Made by a program: the position numbers and the translations under genes. Of a stretch of 64,000 nt of DNA, positions 21,153 to 33,871 are shown piece by piece; the first letter of the stretch is position 1; every line of letters starts with the position of its first letter. The DNA lies in contig JAURVB010013248.1 of NCBI GenBank assembly GCA_033002965.1, forward strand, positions 124,001 through 188,000. Direction: 5' to 3'. The notes below the pieces were generated by a model. That model was not told where the DNA came from. It did no database searches and worked only from the letters and a program-made list of their open reading frames with translations. The stretch comes from Piper betle (Eukaryota; Streptophyta; Magnoliopsida; Piperales; Piperaceae).

Positions 21153-24009
21153 TGTAAAACCTGTGACTCGAGTCAGAGTTTTACGGGAGTGAACCAGTCG
21201 GTTCAACCGTCGGTTCGAGTCGAGTCAGCTTCATGGACCGCGAGCTGAGTTGAGGCCAGCTGTGAGTTATGAGCGATGAGGGTCATGTATGCTCAAATGT
21301 ACGATGATAACGCCTAAAAGATGATGAAAAATGGGTTATCAAGTATATGGAGGTATGCAGTATTGATTGTTATTTTTATTTGATCGTAGAATAGTTTTAG
21401 GCCGAATGACGAATTAGGACGCGATATAGGTTAGTATTCGGGTGGGTTATTAGTTATAGAACATATCATTTGGATGTTGCTGTGTTCGTTTGATTTTACG
21501 GGATTTTTCCCATATTTTTTTGGATTTTTTTAGGATTTATTAGGAGACTAGTTATTATTATTGACTCGAGTCGGAGTCGAGTCAAGTTTAATTTACGAAA
21601 ATGCCATCGAGCACGCTCTTCATCCTTCCCGACACCTTCCCCCCCAAACCCTAGCCGCCGCCAGCCCTCGTGCTCGCTCGCCGCCGCCGCCGCCGACGTC
21701 GTGCTGCCGCCGATCGACGCCGCCCCGCCCCGCCGTGCAGTCGCCGTGCCGCCACGACCCACCCCGGCCACCGCCTCGCCGCCACGACGCCGGAATCGCC
21801 CCACGAGCCGCGACGCGCTCCCTCGGCGATTCGCCGCCGTCCGGGCCGCTCCGCCGCCGCTGTGACCCCGACGACCACCCTCTCGCCGTCGCCGACATTT
21901 CCCCCACCATCCCGACCGCCGTCGAGGCCGGCCGGAGCCCCGATCGGAGCACGCCGCCACCGCCGCCCATTTTCGACGCCGCCGTCGACGGCCATCGCCG
22001 CCTCGGCTGCCTTGTTTGACACCACCATCGGACCAAGCTCGTCGAGCTGGTGCCGATAGACCCCTTGATTGCCCCGTCCCGAATCGTCGCCGGAAAACCG
22101 TCGGAATCCGCGGAAAACCGCCGACACTCGCCGGAAAACCGCCGGAACCGCCGGAAAATTGGATTCGTGGGAAATTCGCCGGATCACCCGCCGAACGCAC
22201 CCGGTCCAATCTGATCGGACTTCGGACGCCGCTAGGTGCCGAATTCGAGTTTCGAGCCACGAAACGGAAACCCTAGCCGTCGCCGATTTTCGACGACGCG
22301 AGGTATAATTTATTTTAATTTAATTATTTGAAAGTATTGATTATTAGAATTGCATGCTAGGATTGGTGAATTGTGTGTTATAATAATATATATAAATGTA
22401 GATTTGATTAAGGATAAAATATGAAATTTGTTTGATTAAGTGGTGTTAAAAATGGAGGCTAAGAAATAAATTAGGGTAACTAGGTAATGATCATGATCTA
22501 ATGCAAATTAGCCTAAGTAGGCTTGCTAGAATTGATATAGGTTGATGTGTGTTGATTGATGCGTGATTGTGTTGATTGTGTGTGCATGCTATAGGATGTG
22601 TGATTCATCATGCAGGCGTTAGTTTTTAGCTTGATTGTGTAGGTACGGTGTAGGAGCTCGCCGCCTAGGCGCGTGGACCCGTTTGGAGCTTCTACCAGGT
22701 CCGTTTAGGACTCGTTCTCTGTTTTACGCTACTCTATTGTGTATTTGATTTATCATGTGCAGGACGAGTTAAGTGGCGTTTTATCGGATCCCACTTAACT
22801 CGGGCCATTTAGCCAACAGTTCTTATTTCGGATTAATAACCCTCGAGGATGAGATCCCTCGAGTTTGTTTTCGAACTTCAGATCCAGCTCACGTTGCCTT
22901 CGGGCCTATTGTATAAATCCCAACCCAGGCCTATATATATATAGTTTTCGTGTTTTCGGTGAGAGATGGAATGAGGGTTACTTGCGGCCACGTCTTCAGA
23001 TAGGGCGTGTGCCCGGAAGAGCGGGCTCTGGAGCTGGGGAGAACCCACTTCGTTCCCGAAGGATCCGGACAACTCCACCTTTGAGTTCCTCAAACCCGGA
23101 GAAGTGTGGAGGTTTACGGGTACTGCAATGCAGCGCATGTCTAGACTTGTGGTTCAAAGGGTACTGAAGGCGACTGCCTGAGAGTGCTCGGCCTTTGTGC
23201 TCAAGGCCAGGAGTAATATGGAAGGTGCAGAGGGCGGTAAGGAATGAAATTTGATGCGAGAAGCGATAGAGAAATGGCCAAGGTATGAGAATGAGAAAGA
23301 TAGGGGGACGCTGTCGAGGCGACCCGACGGCGACGGCTCCCGTATGTGCCCTGATGAGAGTTCTTGAGGAAGTATATGGTTTTGATTCAACAGGAGAGTT
23401 TGCTCTCCTGTGCCAGATTGATATTAGTTATTTTCCGGGCCGGTAACACTCGTTACTGACGGTTTTTCTATATATATGTAGGTGAGGAATGCGAGCGATG
23501 AAAGCTGTCGGGACTGCGGAGGAGCAGCACAGAACCGCGCACACATGTACCTGCCGCGTGTAATGTATAATGATGGTTGTTTAATGCTGTGTGAATGATT
23601 ATTACAATGTTTTTGTCTTGATGAATTGCCGGTTATGAAACGAACTGATAAATATGAATGAGTAGGGAGCCTTGGAGTTCAGACTCGGCTCGGGTAAAAA
23701 CGAATGAGATAATGATTTAATGTCATAGTAGATTGTTATGTGTTATCGTATTTTCATAAAATAGTATATATTTTCTTTTGGTTTCTCATTTGTCGTTTTG
23801 TCTTATTTTGCTTGGACATCATAGCATGCATGTAGGACTCCGTTAGAACCCAATCGTTCCCATTCATGCATTTCATATTTGCATCTCCATCTTGAGACGC
23901 CGAGAGTAGATCCTGGTCGGCTTAACCGAATCTAGTAGATTAACGAACGGTTCGGTCGCCGGTGACATTTCCGGGTCGGTTCACGGGTGAGCCGAAACGG
24001 GGTGTTACA
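21153..24009 (+). mobile_element. Solo LTR of a Tekay/Del-like gypsy family, nested in the younger element
   Basis: 2857 bp from TGTAAAACC to GGTGTTACA, flanked by a 5-bp duplication and interrupting the gag frame cleanly. No internal retrotransposon genes or second LTR are present, so it is a solo LTR left by LTR-LTR recombination. It contains a palindromic ttgactcgagtc module at 21561-21585, a GC-rich block (21610-22310) and a TA-rich 'ctatatatatata' near 22930. A diverged copy in the opposite orientation is at 39068-41904. The open frames in the GC-rich block are compositional. Confidence 0.9.
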
Positions 24010-27000
24010 AAAGGACTATGTTTTAACTATGATGAAAGATTTGTTCCAGGACATAGATGCAAGAAATTGTTTAGCATTCAAGCTATATGGTCTATGGAGG
24101 AACAATCTTCTGCAGATTCAGATACGGAGGAAAATACAGTGGAGGAAGAACAAGTGATAGATGCTAACCTACTGAAATTATCCTTGCACGCCTATACAGG
24201 TGAAGTAACACCGGAGACAATGAAGATCCAAGGAGTGCTTTAAAAGCAAATGATACATATTTTAGTGGATTCCGGATCCACTAATAATTTCCTGGATCAA
24301 AATTTGGCCATTAAGTTGAACATTAAAGAGGATTCAACTAAAAGAATGGAAGTGGTGGTGGCAAATGGGGATCGTCTCACCAGCCCTGGTAGCTGTAAGG
24401 AGGTGAATTGGACTACTAAAGGACATAAGTTGTCTGCTGATTTTCATCTGTTGCCTTTGATGAGAGAATTTGACATGGTGTTAGGAATTCAATGGCTTCG
24501 AACATTAGGAGCAATTGTATGGAACTTCGACAAACTTCAAATGACATTCGTAGTTAATGGGAAGGAAATCCAGTTACAAGGTATCAAACGTTCTCCTATG
24601 CAAGTAGTGGGAAAGAATAAAATGATCAAAACTGTTGTCAAAAGAAAACAAGGTGTGTTGTTGCAGTTAACAGCAACACCAAATTCAAGTGAATTCAAAT
24701 CATCATTCCTTCCCTTAGATGTAGAAAAGCTACTGGAGATGACTATGTTGCTGGAAACTTACAAGGATATTTTTGAAAAGCCAAAGCAGCTTCCTCCTCC
24801 ACGAAGTCATGATCACAGTATTCCCATACTGCCAACAGCAATACCAGTAGTATCCAGGCCCTATAGATACCCCCCAATTTAAAAGTCAGAAATTGAGAGG
24901 CAGGTATCTGAAATGTTAGAGGCTGGGATAATAAAGCATAGCCATAGTCCTTATTCATCGCCGGTATTGTTGGTGAGGAAGAAAGATGGTTCCTGGCACC
25001 TTTGTGTTGATTATCATGCCCTTAATCAACAAACCATCAAAGATAAGTTTCCTATACCCTTGATTGATGATTTATTAGATGAGCTCTATCATGCTAGAAT
25101 TTTTTCTAAATTGGATCTGAGGTCTGGATATCATCAAATTAGAATGTCTATGAATGACATCTATAAAACTGCATTTCGAACTCATGAAGGTCATTATGAA
25201 TTCTTAGTTATGCCTTTTGGGCTTACTAATGCGCCTTCAACCTTCCAATCTCTCATGAACTCAATTTTTCATGATCATCTTAGTCAATTTGTTCTAGTAT
25301 TCTTTGATGATATTCTGATATACAGCTCCAGTTGGAAAGAACACCTGGCTCATTTAAAAACTACATTTGATATACTACGAGCTCATACCTTGTTTGTTAA
25401 ACAAGAAAAGTGCTCTTTTGGACAGGAGAAAGTGAGCTATCTTGGTTACATCATTTACAAGGGTCAGGTGGCAATGGATCCGGATAAAGTTTTAGTTGTT
25501 AAACAATGGCCTCAACCTGAGTCCATCAAAGCCTTGAGAGGGTTTCTTGGTCTCACTGGTTACTATAGGAAATTTATCAAAGGCTATGGTTGCATTGCTG
25601 AACCCCTAACTTCCATGTTAAATAAGGACTCTTTCAATTGGACACCTTTGGCTTTGAAGGCTTTCAATGATCTCAAAATAGCTGTCATAACTGAACCACT
25701 TTTGGTGTTGCTGGATTTCTCTAAAAAGTTCATTGTGGAGTGTGATGCTTCAAGTAAGGGAATTGGAGCTGTGTTGATGCAAAATCAAGCACCAGTGGCA
25801 TACTTTAGCAAGGCCTTACATGGGAGGAATCTTTTGCTGTCCACTTACGAAAAAGAGCTATTAGCCCTTGTATTAGCAGTTTAGCGTTGGAGACAATATT
25901 TACTGGGAAGACCATTTGTGGTGAGAACTGATCATGCAAGTTTGAGGTATTTGTGGCAACAGAAATTGTCTACAACACCACAACAGAAATGGTTAGTCAA
26001 ATTGATGGGATTCGATTTTTCCATAGAATACAAGAAAGGGATTAACAATTCAGTAGCAGATGCCTTGTCAAGAATACATGAGGAAGCCACCATCCATGCT
26101 ATTTCATGCCCCATTCCCACATGGTTGGAAACTATTAAACAGGCTGTTAAAGAGGAACCAATGATGCAACAGATTGTTAAACAGATTGAAGAAGGAGGCT
26201 TATCTTTAAGCTGGACCTTCAAGGATGGAATTATATATTTTAAACATCAAATTTATCTGTTGAATCCATCTGAATTGATAGATATTATTGCATCAGAATT
26301 TCACAAAAGTTCTCATGAAGGATACCAGAAAACTCTTCGACGAATACAAGTTGTTTTCTTTTGGTCCAAAATGAAAGATCATGTGAGGGAAATAGTTCGA
26401 ATATGTGAGATATGTCAGCAACATAAATTGGCCAACACATCACCGGCAGGACTCCTTCAACCCTTGCCAATCCCTGCACACATTTGGACTGATATATCGA
26501 TGGATTTCATTGATGGTTTACCTAATTCAAAGGGTCGTACTTCAATTTTAGTGGTTGTGGACAGACTTTCTAAGTACAGCCACTTCATGCCTTTGAGTCA
26601 TCCTTATTCAGCCATCACAGTTGCTCAAATCTTCTTTGATAATGTATTCAAGCTTCATGGCATGCCGAATTCGATTGTGTGCGATCGAGATGCCATCTTT
26701 ACAAGTTCATTCTGGAAAGAATTATTCAATCTTCAGGGAACATCCTTTAATTACAGCTCAGCTTACCATCCACAAACTGACAGCCAAACAGAAGTGGTAA
26801 ACTGAATTTTACAAATGTACTTAAGATGCTTTGTGGGAGATCAACCAAAAGAATGGACAAAATGGTTATCATGGGCAGAATATACCTACAATACTAGCTG
26901 GCACTCATCAACCAATTGTACTCCTTTTGAAGCAGTATACGGAAGACCTCCTCCCACACTACTCACTTATGTTCCTGGAACTGCTCACCTTTCAGATGTT

Positions 27001-27543
27001 GATAGTGAATTACAATCTAGAGATCAAATCTTGACCTTATTGAAGCAGCATTTGAAATTATCTCAGGAAAGGATGAAGAGGACGTATGATAAACATCATA
27101 CAGAGAAGAGTTTTAATCCAGGGGATTGGGTATATGTAAGGTTACATCCATATAAACAGGTTTCAGCAAGGATGAATCGACATACGAAACTGTCGCCAAG
27201 ATTTTTTGGTCCTTATCAGATTGTGCAACGAATTGGTGAAGTTGCTTACAAATTAGCTTTGCCTGAAGGATCTCGAGTACATGATGTATTTCACATTTCT
27301 TTGCTTAAAGAGAAATTGGGCGCCAAAGACAGACAAGGATCCTCCTTGCCATCTTTTTCAGAACAATTGGGAATATATTGCTCAAAGATTAAATCCATGA
27401 GACGAGCAAAAAATTCAGCTGAAGGAGGCAATTTTATGGTACTATGGGAGGACCTTACAACTGCAGATAGTACCCTGGAATCTAAAGCTCGATTAATGCT
27501 GCTCTTTGATGATTTTTCCTCCCTTGAGGACAAGGTCGTTGAT

Positions 27544-27555
27544 AAGGGGAGGGAA
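27544..27555 (+). other. Polypurine tract of the Ty3/gypsy element
   Basis: AAGGGGAGGGAA immediately precedes the 3' LTR start TGATATGAAG. This is the priming site for plus-strand DNA. Confidence 0.9.
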
Positions 27556-28069
27556 TGATATGAAGAAGATCCAAGTGGAGGGATAAATTGGAATTTTGGA
27601 ATTTTGATACTCTTCATAGAATGATAATTCGAATTTTGATACTCATCATAAGAGCCGTGATATGAAATTTAAATTCAAATTGTGAATGAATGTATAAAAG
27701 GGGAGAAAGTGTATGAAAAAGGAAGATATGAAATTTTCAACTTCTTCATTGCTGTCTTCTCACTTCGTCTCCCTTCCTTCCTCCTTTCTCAGTTCTCAAA
27801 ACTCCTTCCCAATCTCATTCCTCTTCTGATTCACATAATTCAAATTCCTCTGCATTCCTCTGTTCATCATTTCGATATTTGCTCTGTTCGGTGTTTTGTT
27901 CGTGAATGTTACATATTTGAATTCTGTTTCAGTTTACAGTTTATGTTCATTGCTGAGACATTGATACAATCTTGAGGAAGGATAAAAACTGTATTGGATA
28001 TGGCTTCACGATCCTCAGGGTTGGCAGATCGAGGGAAGGGAATTCTTCCTGCTCCTGATGATCAGAACA
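27556..28069 (+). repeat. 3' LTR of the Ty3/gypsy element (514 bp)
   Basis: Nearly identical to 19686-20197 and ends in the same CAGAACA. It is followed directly by peroxidase exon 3. Confidence 0.93.
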
Positions 28070-28947
28070 ATCTCCTCTTCCTGCTGGTACCGGATAGCCA
28101 AGGCCTCCTGTCCACAGACATGAAAAACCAAATCAAGAATTCAATCATATCACTGATCTAATGTTCATCCCCTGATAGTGAACTAGTTGCACATGACAAT
28201 ATTAAGTTGATCGAAAGGAGCAACAATAGACACCCAGTTGCACACTATCCCTTGCAGCAAATGCAAGTATATCAGCACAAGAAACCACTCCCTTGCAGGA
28301 GGTCTCCAGCCTTGCCTTGGCAGCGTCTGTAACTTCAAACCCTCTGAGGCCGGGGTTGGTTACTGGAGCATCCTTCTCTGCTGTGTTGAATTCAGTTGAG
28401 TCTATGAGAACTGATCCATCACATCCCTGCATGCAATACCATCAATTATTTGAACCGTTAGCAAGCTCAAAGCAGAGTTGATCAACATATAGTTCTTATA
28501 ACGAATAAGCAGAAAAAAACAAAACAAAACAAAAGTTATAACATGCGTAAACTATGAAACATTGCATCATGTTATTGATATACAATGCTATATGTGTACT
28601 TCCAAAAAACAAACTCTAATTGTGCACAAGAAATATTTAAAAGGTTATCAAGAACTTACTCTAACAAAGCAGTCAGGAAAGTGCAATCACACTAGTCCAG
28701 CAGCCAGACCCCTGTTCCCATCAAATGCCTTGGCTACTTCCTCCCTCACAACAGTTTCACCAGTAGGGGAGGTGTTTCCATAGGACCTCACTTGAAGCAG
28801 AGCTTCTAAGCCGCCTAGACTCGTGGAATACTACTAACAAAGCGCACAACCCTTTTATTGAAAGACGACCCATCACTTGCACCAGTAAAACTTACCAAAA
28901 ACTATCCTCAGAAATATCTCTGCACTACTTGTGGCTTTCATTGGATG

Positions 28948-28958
28948 CCTATTTCTAG
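28948..28958 (-). promoter_or_regulatory. Mutated TATA box of peroxidase copy A
   Basis: On the minus strand CTAGAAATAGG stands where copy B has CTATAAATAAG (44784-44794). The core T to G change would weaken transcription. Confidence 0.65.
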
Positions 28959-29550
28959 CAGAAAAAAGTATATAGTCAAATGCATATTTTAAATTATTTG
29001 GACTAACAAGGAAATAGTTGTCCAGTCTGGGTTGTAATTATAATAAAGCCAACAAGTCTCCTAATTGAGAAGAAAAATCAGCGCAGAGTTGAGAGTTGCA
29101 GACTCTTCAATCAAATATGTGTTGCACTAATATATAAAATCCTTTTTCTGGAATTTACAAAGTATTTTTTTCTAAAAAAAGGTTTTACAAACCAAGCTAT
29201 CAGGTACTTATTGACTTCAAAATTTATGGGTTGTGAGCCATTTGGTGGAACATGAATAATCAGCACAAATAAAAGGAGAATTTTTGGGAGTGGGGGACGG
29301 GAGGAGTGGTAAAGCAAAGCAAATTGAAGGAGAATTTGATCCTTCGCGGCGCCATGCATTTTGTTCAAACTATCTTTATCTATATTTATGTGTTTAATGC
29401 TTTTGGTTGAAGTATATTGAATGACTAAAGTTAATAGCAAATTTGTTTGCACCCATTTAATTATTTGATGTCAAGCTCCAATTATGAAGCTAATAGAAGG
29501 AAGTCGAACTTTTGGAGTTGAAATGTGAAATGTGACGAACAGATACAAGC

Positions 29551-29829
29551 ATGCGCTTTTCTATGCATTCAGTTCGAGCCGAACTTTGATTATTGAATCA
29601 AAACATGTAAGATTCAAATATTCAATCTGAATTGGCCATAAACAGCGCTCTCTCCAGAATAGTTTTTTGCTTAAAGTCAATAATATCTTTCTGTATGTCA
29701 TATATTCCTCAATGATATTTTTTGTATCTCATACATTTCACTTTTCTTGTACCTAATAAACATAATATATAGCTAGAATATGTCCAGTCAAACTATAAAT
29801 ACCAATCATCCGTTAAATTTGGGTTTTCC
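29551..29829. other. Intergenic beyond copy A
   Basis: AT-rich. It includes the dispersed repeat copy at 29670-29810 (partner at 10796-10935). No gene. Confidence 0.45.
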
Positions 29830-32800
29830 GCCCTGACGGTTTTAGGTTCGGTTCGGAAGTCACCCGGTTGAGTTACATGCCTAGCCCTTTTTCCACATGC
29901 ATACATATGATATGTATGTATGAACCACAACCTTACTCTCTCTGGTGTTTAGCGTCGCCCGGCTAGAACTTCATTGTCCGGCTATCATTTTCAATTTTTA
30001 TTTTTGAGTCTGAGTCTACTTAGGTTTAGTATTGTGTCTCTTGTAAGTCTAGATCGCTTGTTACTTGTTTGAAACTCCTCATGGTCAATCCCAGCACCCC
30101 TCCCCCAAGGACTCTAGGTGTGATTCCAGAAGTCATCCAAAAGACCTACAAATGTGAATCCTAGGTGCATGTAAACTGCACCAAAGGCACCCTCATAGCA
30201 CCTTTGCAATAGGCTCTAGCACAAAGACACCCTATTAGCACCTTTGCACCAGAAAATAGTGGAGTCAATGTTTTGTTCCTAGCGCAAGGCACTGGGATAG
30301 TGCTCTTGCACCCAAATTTGTTTTTTTCCATTTTTTGGATGCAAAGGCACTGTGCCAATACCTTTGTGTCCAACATCACATCTGCCTTTCACGTGCCTTT
30401 TGTTGGTGTATAGGGTCAACGCCCTTGTGCTCTCCCAATGTCTTTGTCCCCATATTTTACCCTTTTCTATATAATCCCGTCAAACCCTAACCCTTGCCAA
30501 CTCCACCTCCTTCTTCCCCAAACCCTTCTTCTTCACTTTGAGGCACCTCCGGCCCTTTTCAAACCTTCCTAGGCATCTTCATGCTCGTCCAAGCTCAAAG
30601 GGTTAAAGGTCTTAGGGTAGGAAGCCCCAAGAGACCTCCCTAAGACACCGGATAAGGTAAAGGTCTCAACTTTACCCATTTTTCCATGATTTTTATGCTT
30701 GAGACCTCCCCTAGGAATCGAATGAGGTAAAGGTTTCACCTTTAACACTTTGCCCGTGATTGTTATACTTGTGTGATTGCTGTTGTGATATGTTTGCATT
30801 TGTAAGATATTTTATTCATGTAGATCTATGTCTTAGGAGCATTTAAAATTTAATTCTATCTCATTTGAAGTTGTATAAAAATAGTTATGAATTTCTGCGT
30901 ATCTTATGCTCACTCTTGTGCACTGTTTCAGTAGCAAAATTATACATTGCATTGTAGATGTTTGTTTTGCATGATTATTGTCTTGTTTCAATCATCCTAG
31001 TCTGACATACACCCTTTATATTGATCACTCTGCCTTTTATGATGTGTATATGCATGTAGGATTGTCAAACTTGGCAAAAGATAACAGCTTTCATGGTCTT
31101 TGCAACCTAGACACCTCTTTCCTAATTTTTACACCTGATGTAGTTAGCTATTGATGTCAATCCTTTGCATGGGTACAGATCTGCATGTGTCATGCACATG
31201 AAAAATATTCACGCTTAACTAACCACCTAAAGGGCATGAATAAAACCCTTAATTGTGTGGTGTGTTTGCTATGTTGTATGATTGTCTTGCTATGCTTTTA
31301 GATGGTGCTTCATGCTGAGCTACCTAAATGAAGTTAATAAAAACGGAAAAAATTACATATTGACTCCATATTTTTATAAAGTAAATTTGTAAGTTTTTTA
31401 CATAAATAAACTTCATTTATGTGGTTAACCTAATTGGTGTTCTGGAGTGTGTAGGAATGCATGGTGAAAGCGTAGTTCCTTGGCTCTTGATTTAAAATCT
31501 AAAAACCTAGTCCATTGGTATTGGAATTGCATGGAATTCCTCCAAAATCTTTGGTTGTATCCTGTAGCATCGTATACAAATTTGGAAGCTTTTGGTTCAA
31601 TTGATTCCAAGTTAGGATTTTTCAAAACCCAATAGGTCCACCCATTTCCTAAAAGACTTAGCCAATACCTATCATTTCTGATTCCCCTCGGGCCCATCTA
31701 CTTAGAGTTTTGACCTGAAATTATACGGACTTCAATTCCAAGATGTTAGCTAATCACACCCTTACCCAAGCCTATTTGAAGTCTCCAATCTCATAAACAA
31801 CATTTAACAAAATTTGTGTGCAACCTAGAAATACTATGCCCAGTACTTTAGCCCTATTTTAGTGGGCCTTGTTTACCATATTGGCTCATGGGAAAACACT
31901 TGATAATTTTTGTATCTAACTCTTAGAAAGTCAAGGCCCATTGCTTCAAATTTCAGCCCATTTGGCCATCTTTGAGCCCGTCCAAAAAATCACTCAATTA
32001 AGTCTGTTCGACGAAACCCCAGGTATGCGGTTTTTCACTTAAGGTTACATATAACCTCAAACATTAATTAAGGGGGTACCTAATGAAGTTTTACACTCTA
32101 TTTAGTAAGTAATTAAGCTAATTGAGTGTCCTATGTGTATGTACATTTGTCTAATCATTGCCTTATTTTGTGTGCCAATGTGAATCGAGGTTGATTCGGG
32201 TTCCATCTATGTGTTAGGTTTCATAAAGTGAGCTCACCGAGTTAGGATGAGGTCTTCGAATCATCCATGTCCATAGGGTTCCTTTGCTTCATTTAGTGCT
32301 TGATTCTCTCTAAGAGTATTTGACCGAGTTTTTAGATGATAGGAAGGTGTTGATAGCATTTTATCGGATCCTATCGATGTTGGGTCATTTAGTTGAGTTC
32401 TTCCCATAGTTTAATAAAACTATAAGGTGAGGTCCTTTGTTAGCTTTTGAAAAAAGATCTAAAAAGTTATTATAAGTCTCTTCCTAAGTTTATTATATAA
32501 GTATACACAATTATATGGGTTTCACGTACAAGATAATACTGAGTGGCATAGGTTGTAAAAATTATACTAATATCTCTGTTATACTCTAAAATAGTGTAAT
32601 GTATGAGAATACCACGTAATGCAGCACATTTTTGGAATTTGTAATACTTTAGTTCCAAGCCACTTGAGCACCGTAGTGGGGGATATATGGAGGATGTGAA
32701 GGCATAAACTTCTTACCGCGTATGCGAGCCAATCCTTCTATTATGTTATTTTTGCTTCCCACCCCGTGTGACTTTTTGTAGTTTTATGATATTTCGTAGG

Positions 32801-33871
32801 TGTTAAGACACTCATTTGCTAATTAATATTATGAGTAGTTATTTTCAGACCGATAATCAAACTAACGGTTTTCTTATATCTATGTAGGTGTGTTGTAGTC
32901 TTGGTATGGCCAGCATGACAAACGGATCTAAGGGTTCGTGATAGGGGGATCGTGTTTGATGAGTGCTTACGTTTCTGACTTATGTATTTTATGGATTTAG
33001 ACTATAACATTTGATGTATGAATTGTATTATTTTATGGTCTCGTGCCATGAATATCCCTTGGAACTTGTATGATTTAGATTAATTTTATGTGATGCTTGT
33101 TTGCACATGGGTGATTTCTCTAGTTTTATATGAGATCATTATTGTGTACAACATCAACTTTAGAGTAAAGGCTAACAATTGTCTACAGGGTGTGAGTTTC
33201 AAAGTCCCGGAATATGACAGGGATCATACAAGACACACTGAATGTATTTAGTTACAGCTAGGTTTGTGTACAAGGGAACTTGGGTAGATGGAGCTTACTA
33301 ATCATATCGCGTGAAGAGCCCACATGAAGACTAGATGTTTGGGTTAATGCCCTGGCATTTAATGATGTCTCTATGTTTGTGTATTTTATTTTTGGCCTAT
33401 GGGGATGTGGAGTAGGTAACCATGACCCCCTATTTACACGTGTTTAAGTTTAGCACCATTATAAAAATAAGTATACCTAACTTTAAGGTTATAAGCAAGT
33501 ATAAGAATCGGATTATGTATTTGCATATTTAAAGTTCAACCTCTTAACTGAAGTAGGGGGGTGGGGTGCAGCTCTTCTGCAGTTCGAAGTGATTATGCAT
33601 GCATTTGTAAAGTCACTCTATTAGTTGCTGGGGAGGTACTACCTCTCCCATAATGCGGAGTGCTCATGTTAGGAAACTTAAGTTTAACAGCCCTTGCTAT
33701 TTAGTGTGATTAGCATGCATTGTATGAAATCTATCAAAAGGTTGTCCATCTTAAGCCTCTTTGAGGGTTGAGATCCGCTTCTATAAGATTTGTACAATAG
33801 TAGTCTAATAAAAAGCTTTCAAATTATAACATCGCACTTGGATCAACCCTTAGACCGAAAAATGGGGCATG
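29830..33871 (+). mobile_element. Old Tekay/Del-like LTR or solo LTR
   Basis: Blocks match the solo LTR at 21153 in the same order. 'gcgttttatcggatcc' with 'gggccatttag' near 22780 corresponds to 'gcattttatcggatcc' with 'gggtcatttag' near 32360. The 'tatatctatgtaggtg' before 32890 corresponds to 23480. A TATA-like 'tctatataatcccg' with 'aaaccctaaccctt' lies near 30468. The 3' end is probably 'ggggcatgac' near 33871; the start is uncertain. There is no coding capacity. It is much more diverged than the two solo LTRs. Confidence 0.5.

Larger units (their letters stand above)
20128..27558 (+). pseudogene. Ty3/gypsy gag-pol polyprotein, interrupted
   Basis: Gag (20128-21150) has the capsid-like part (WLYHCEQYFEL, YHLDDEAQLWYQLF) and, after the nested LTR, a zinc-knuckle-like motif (CFNYDERFVPGHRC, near 24020). 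Protease has LVDSGSTNNFLD near 24262. Reverse transcriptase (24940-25400) has [12 protein letters not shown]. RNase H (25620-26060) has [16 protein letters not shown]. Integrase (26280-27000) has the zinc site HEGY...CEICQQHK and the core Asp-Asp-Glu. GPY/F lies near 27200-27310 (FFGPYQIV). Breaks: a compensating pair of frameshifts in gag (about 20900-21100), stops at 24241, 24880, 25882 and 26803, and the solo LTR insertion at 21153. Apart from these, one frame runs throughout. The ATG at 20128 lies inside the 5' LTR. Confidence 0.9.
19686..28069 (+). mobile_element. Ty3/gypsy chromovirus-type retrotransposon in the peroxidase exon
   Basis: Complete structure of 8384 bp, of which 2857 bp is a nested solo LTR. 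It has paired LTRs, a tRNA-iMet primer site, a gag-pol frame and a polypurine tract. Target duplication: ATCAC at 19681-19685 against ATCTC at 28070-28074, one mismatch; copy B has GTCTC at 43924-43928. The pol order protease, reverse transcriptase, RNase H, integrase is that of Ty3/gypsy. A GPY/F motif and a degenerate chromodomain-like tail ending in LEDKVV indicate a chromovirus, perhaps Reina. Coding breaks make it non-autonomous. Confidence 0.93.
19031..28873 (-). pseudogene. Class III peroxidase, copy A, split by a retrotransposon
   Basis: The exons mirror copy B: exon 1 is 28660-28873, exon 2 is 28235-28426, exon 3 is 28070-28111 plus 19558-19685, and exon 4 is 19031-19433. Damage seen: a 2-base deletion in exon 1; AGA to TGA exactly at the distal catalytic arginine before LHF.DCF; the exon 2 donor GT changed (CTG|GGTGTC against CTG|GTAATC in B); the exon 3 acceptor AG changed to GG; a 1-base deletion in exon 3; an 8.4-kb Ty3/gypsy insertion in exon 3; and loss of the stop codon (TGA to CGA). 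Exon 2 remains readable ([33 protein letters not shown]). A functional peroxidase would be a secreted haem enzyme oxidising phenolics with H2O2; this copy cannot make one. Confidence 0.93.
11590..29550 (-). repeat. Copy A of a duplicated ~3-kb peroxidase block, inflated by transposons
   Basis: Three host pieces, 11590-12044, 18602-19685 and 28070-29550, align in order with the contiguous segment 42300-45440. Anchors include 'aaacgtctaactcta' (11615 and 42308), 'ccaccaattgt' (12014 and 42453), all four peroxidase exons, and promoter text such as 'aaaaactatcctcagaaatatc' (28905 and 44733). After removing the two transposons the block is about 3.0 kb, the same as copy B. The copies are in the same orientation. 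Confidence 0.85.

Noticed and set aside
21496..22308. Long open frames on both strands, Arg/Gly/Pro-rich
   Set aside because: They lie in the GC-rich part of the solo LTR. All six frames are open there, and the inverted copy at 40800-41420 breaks them differently. No domain.
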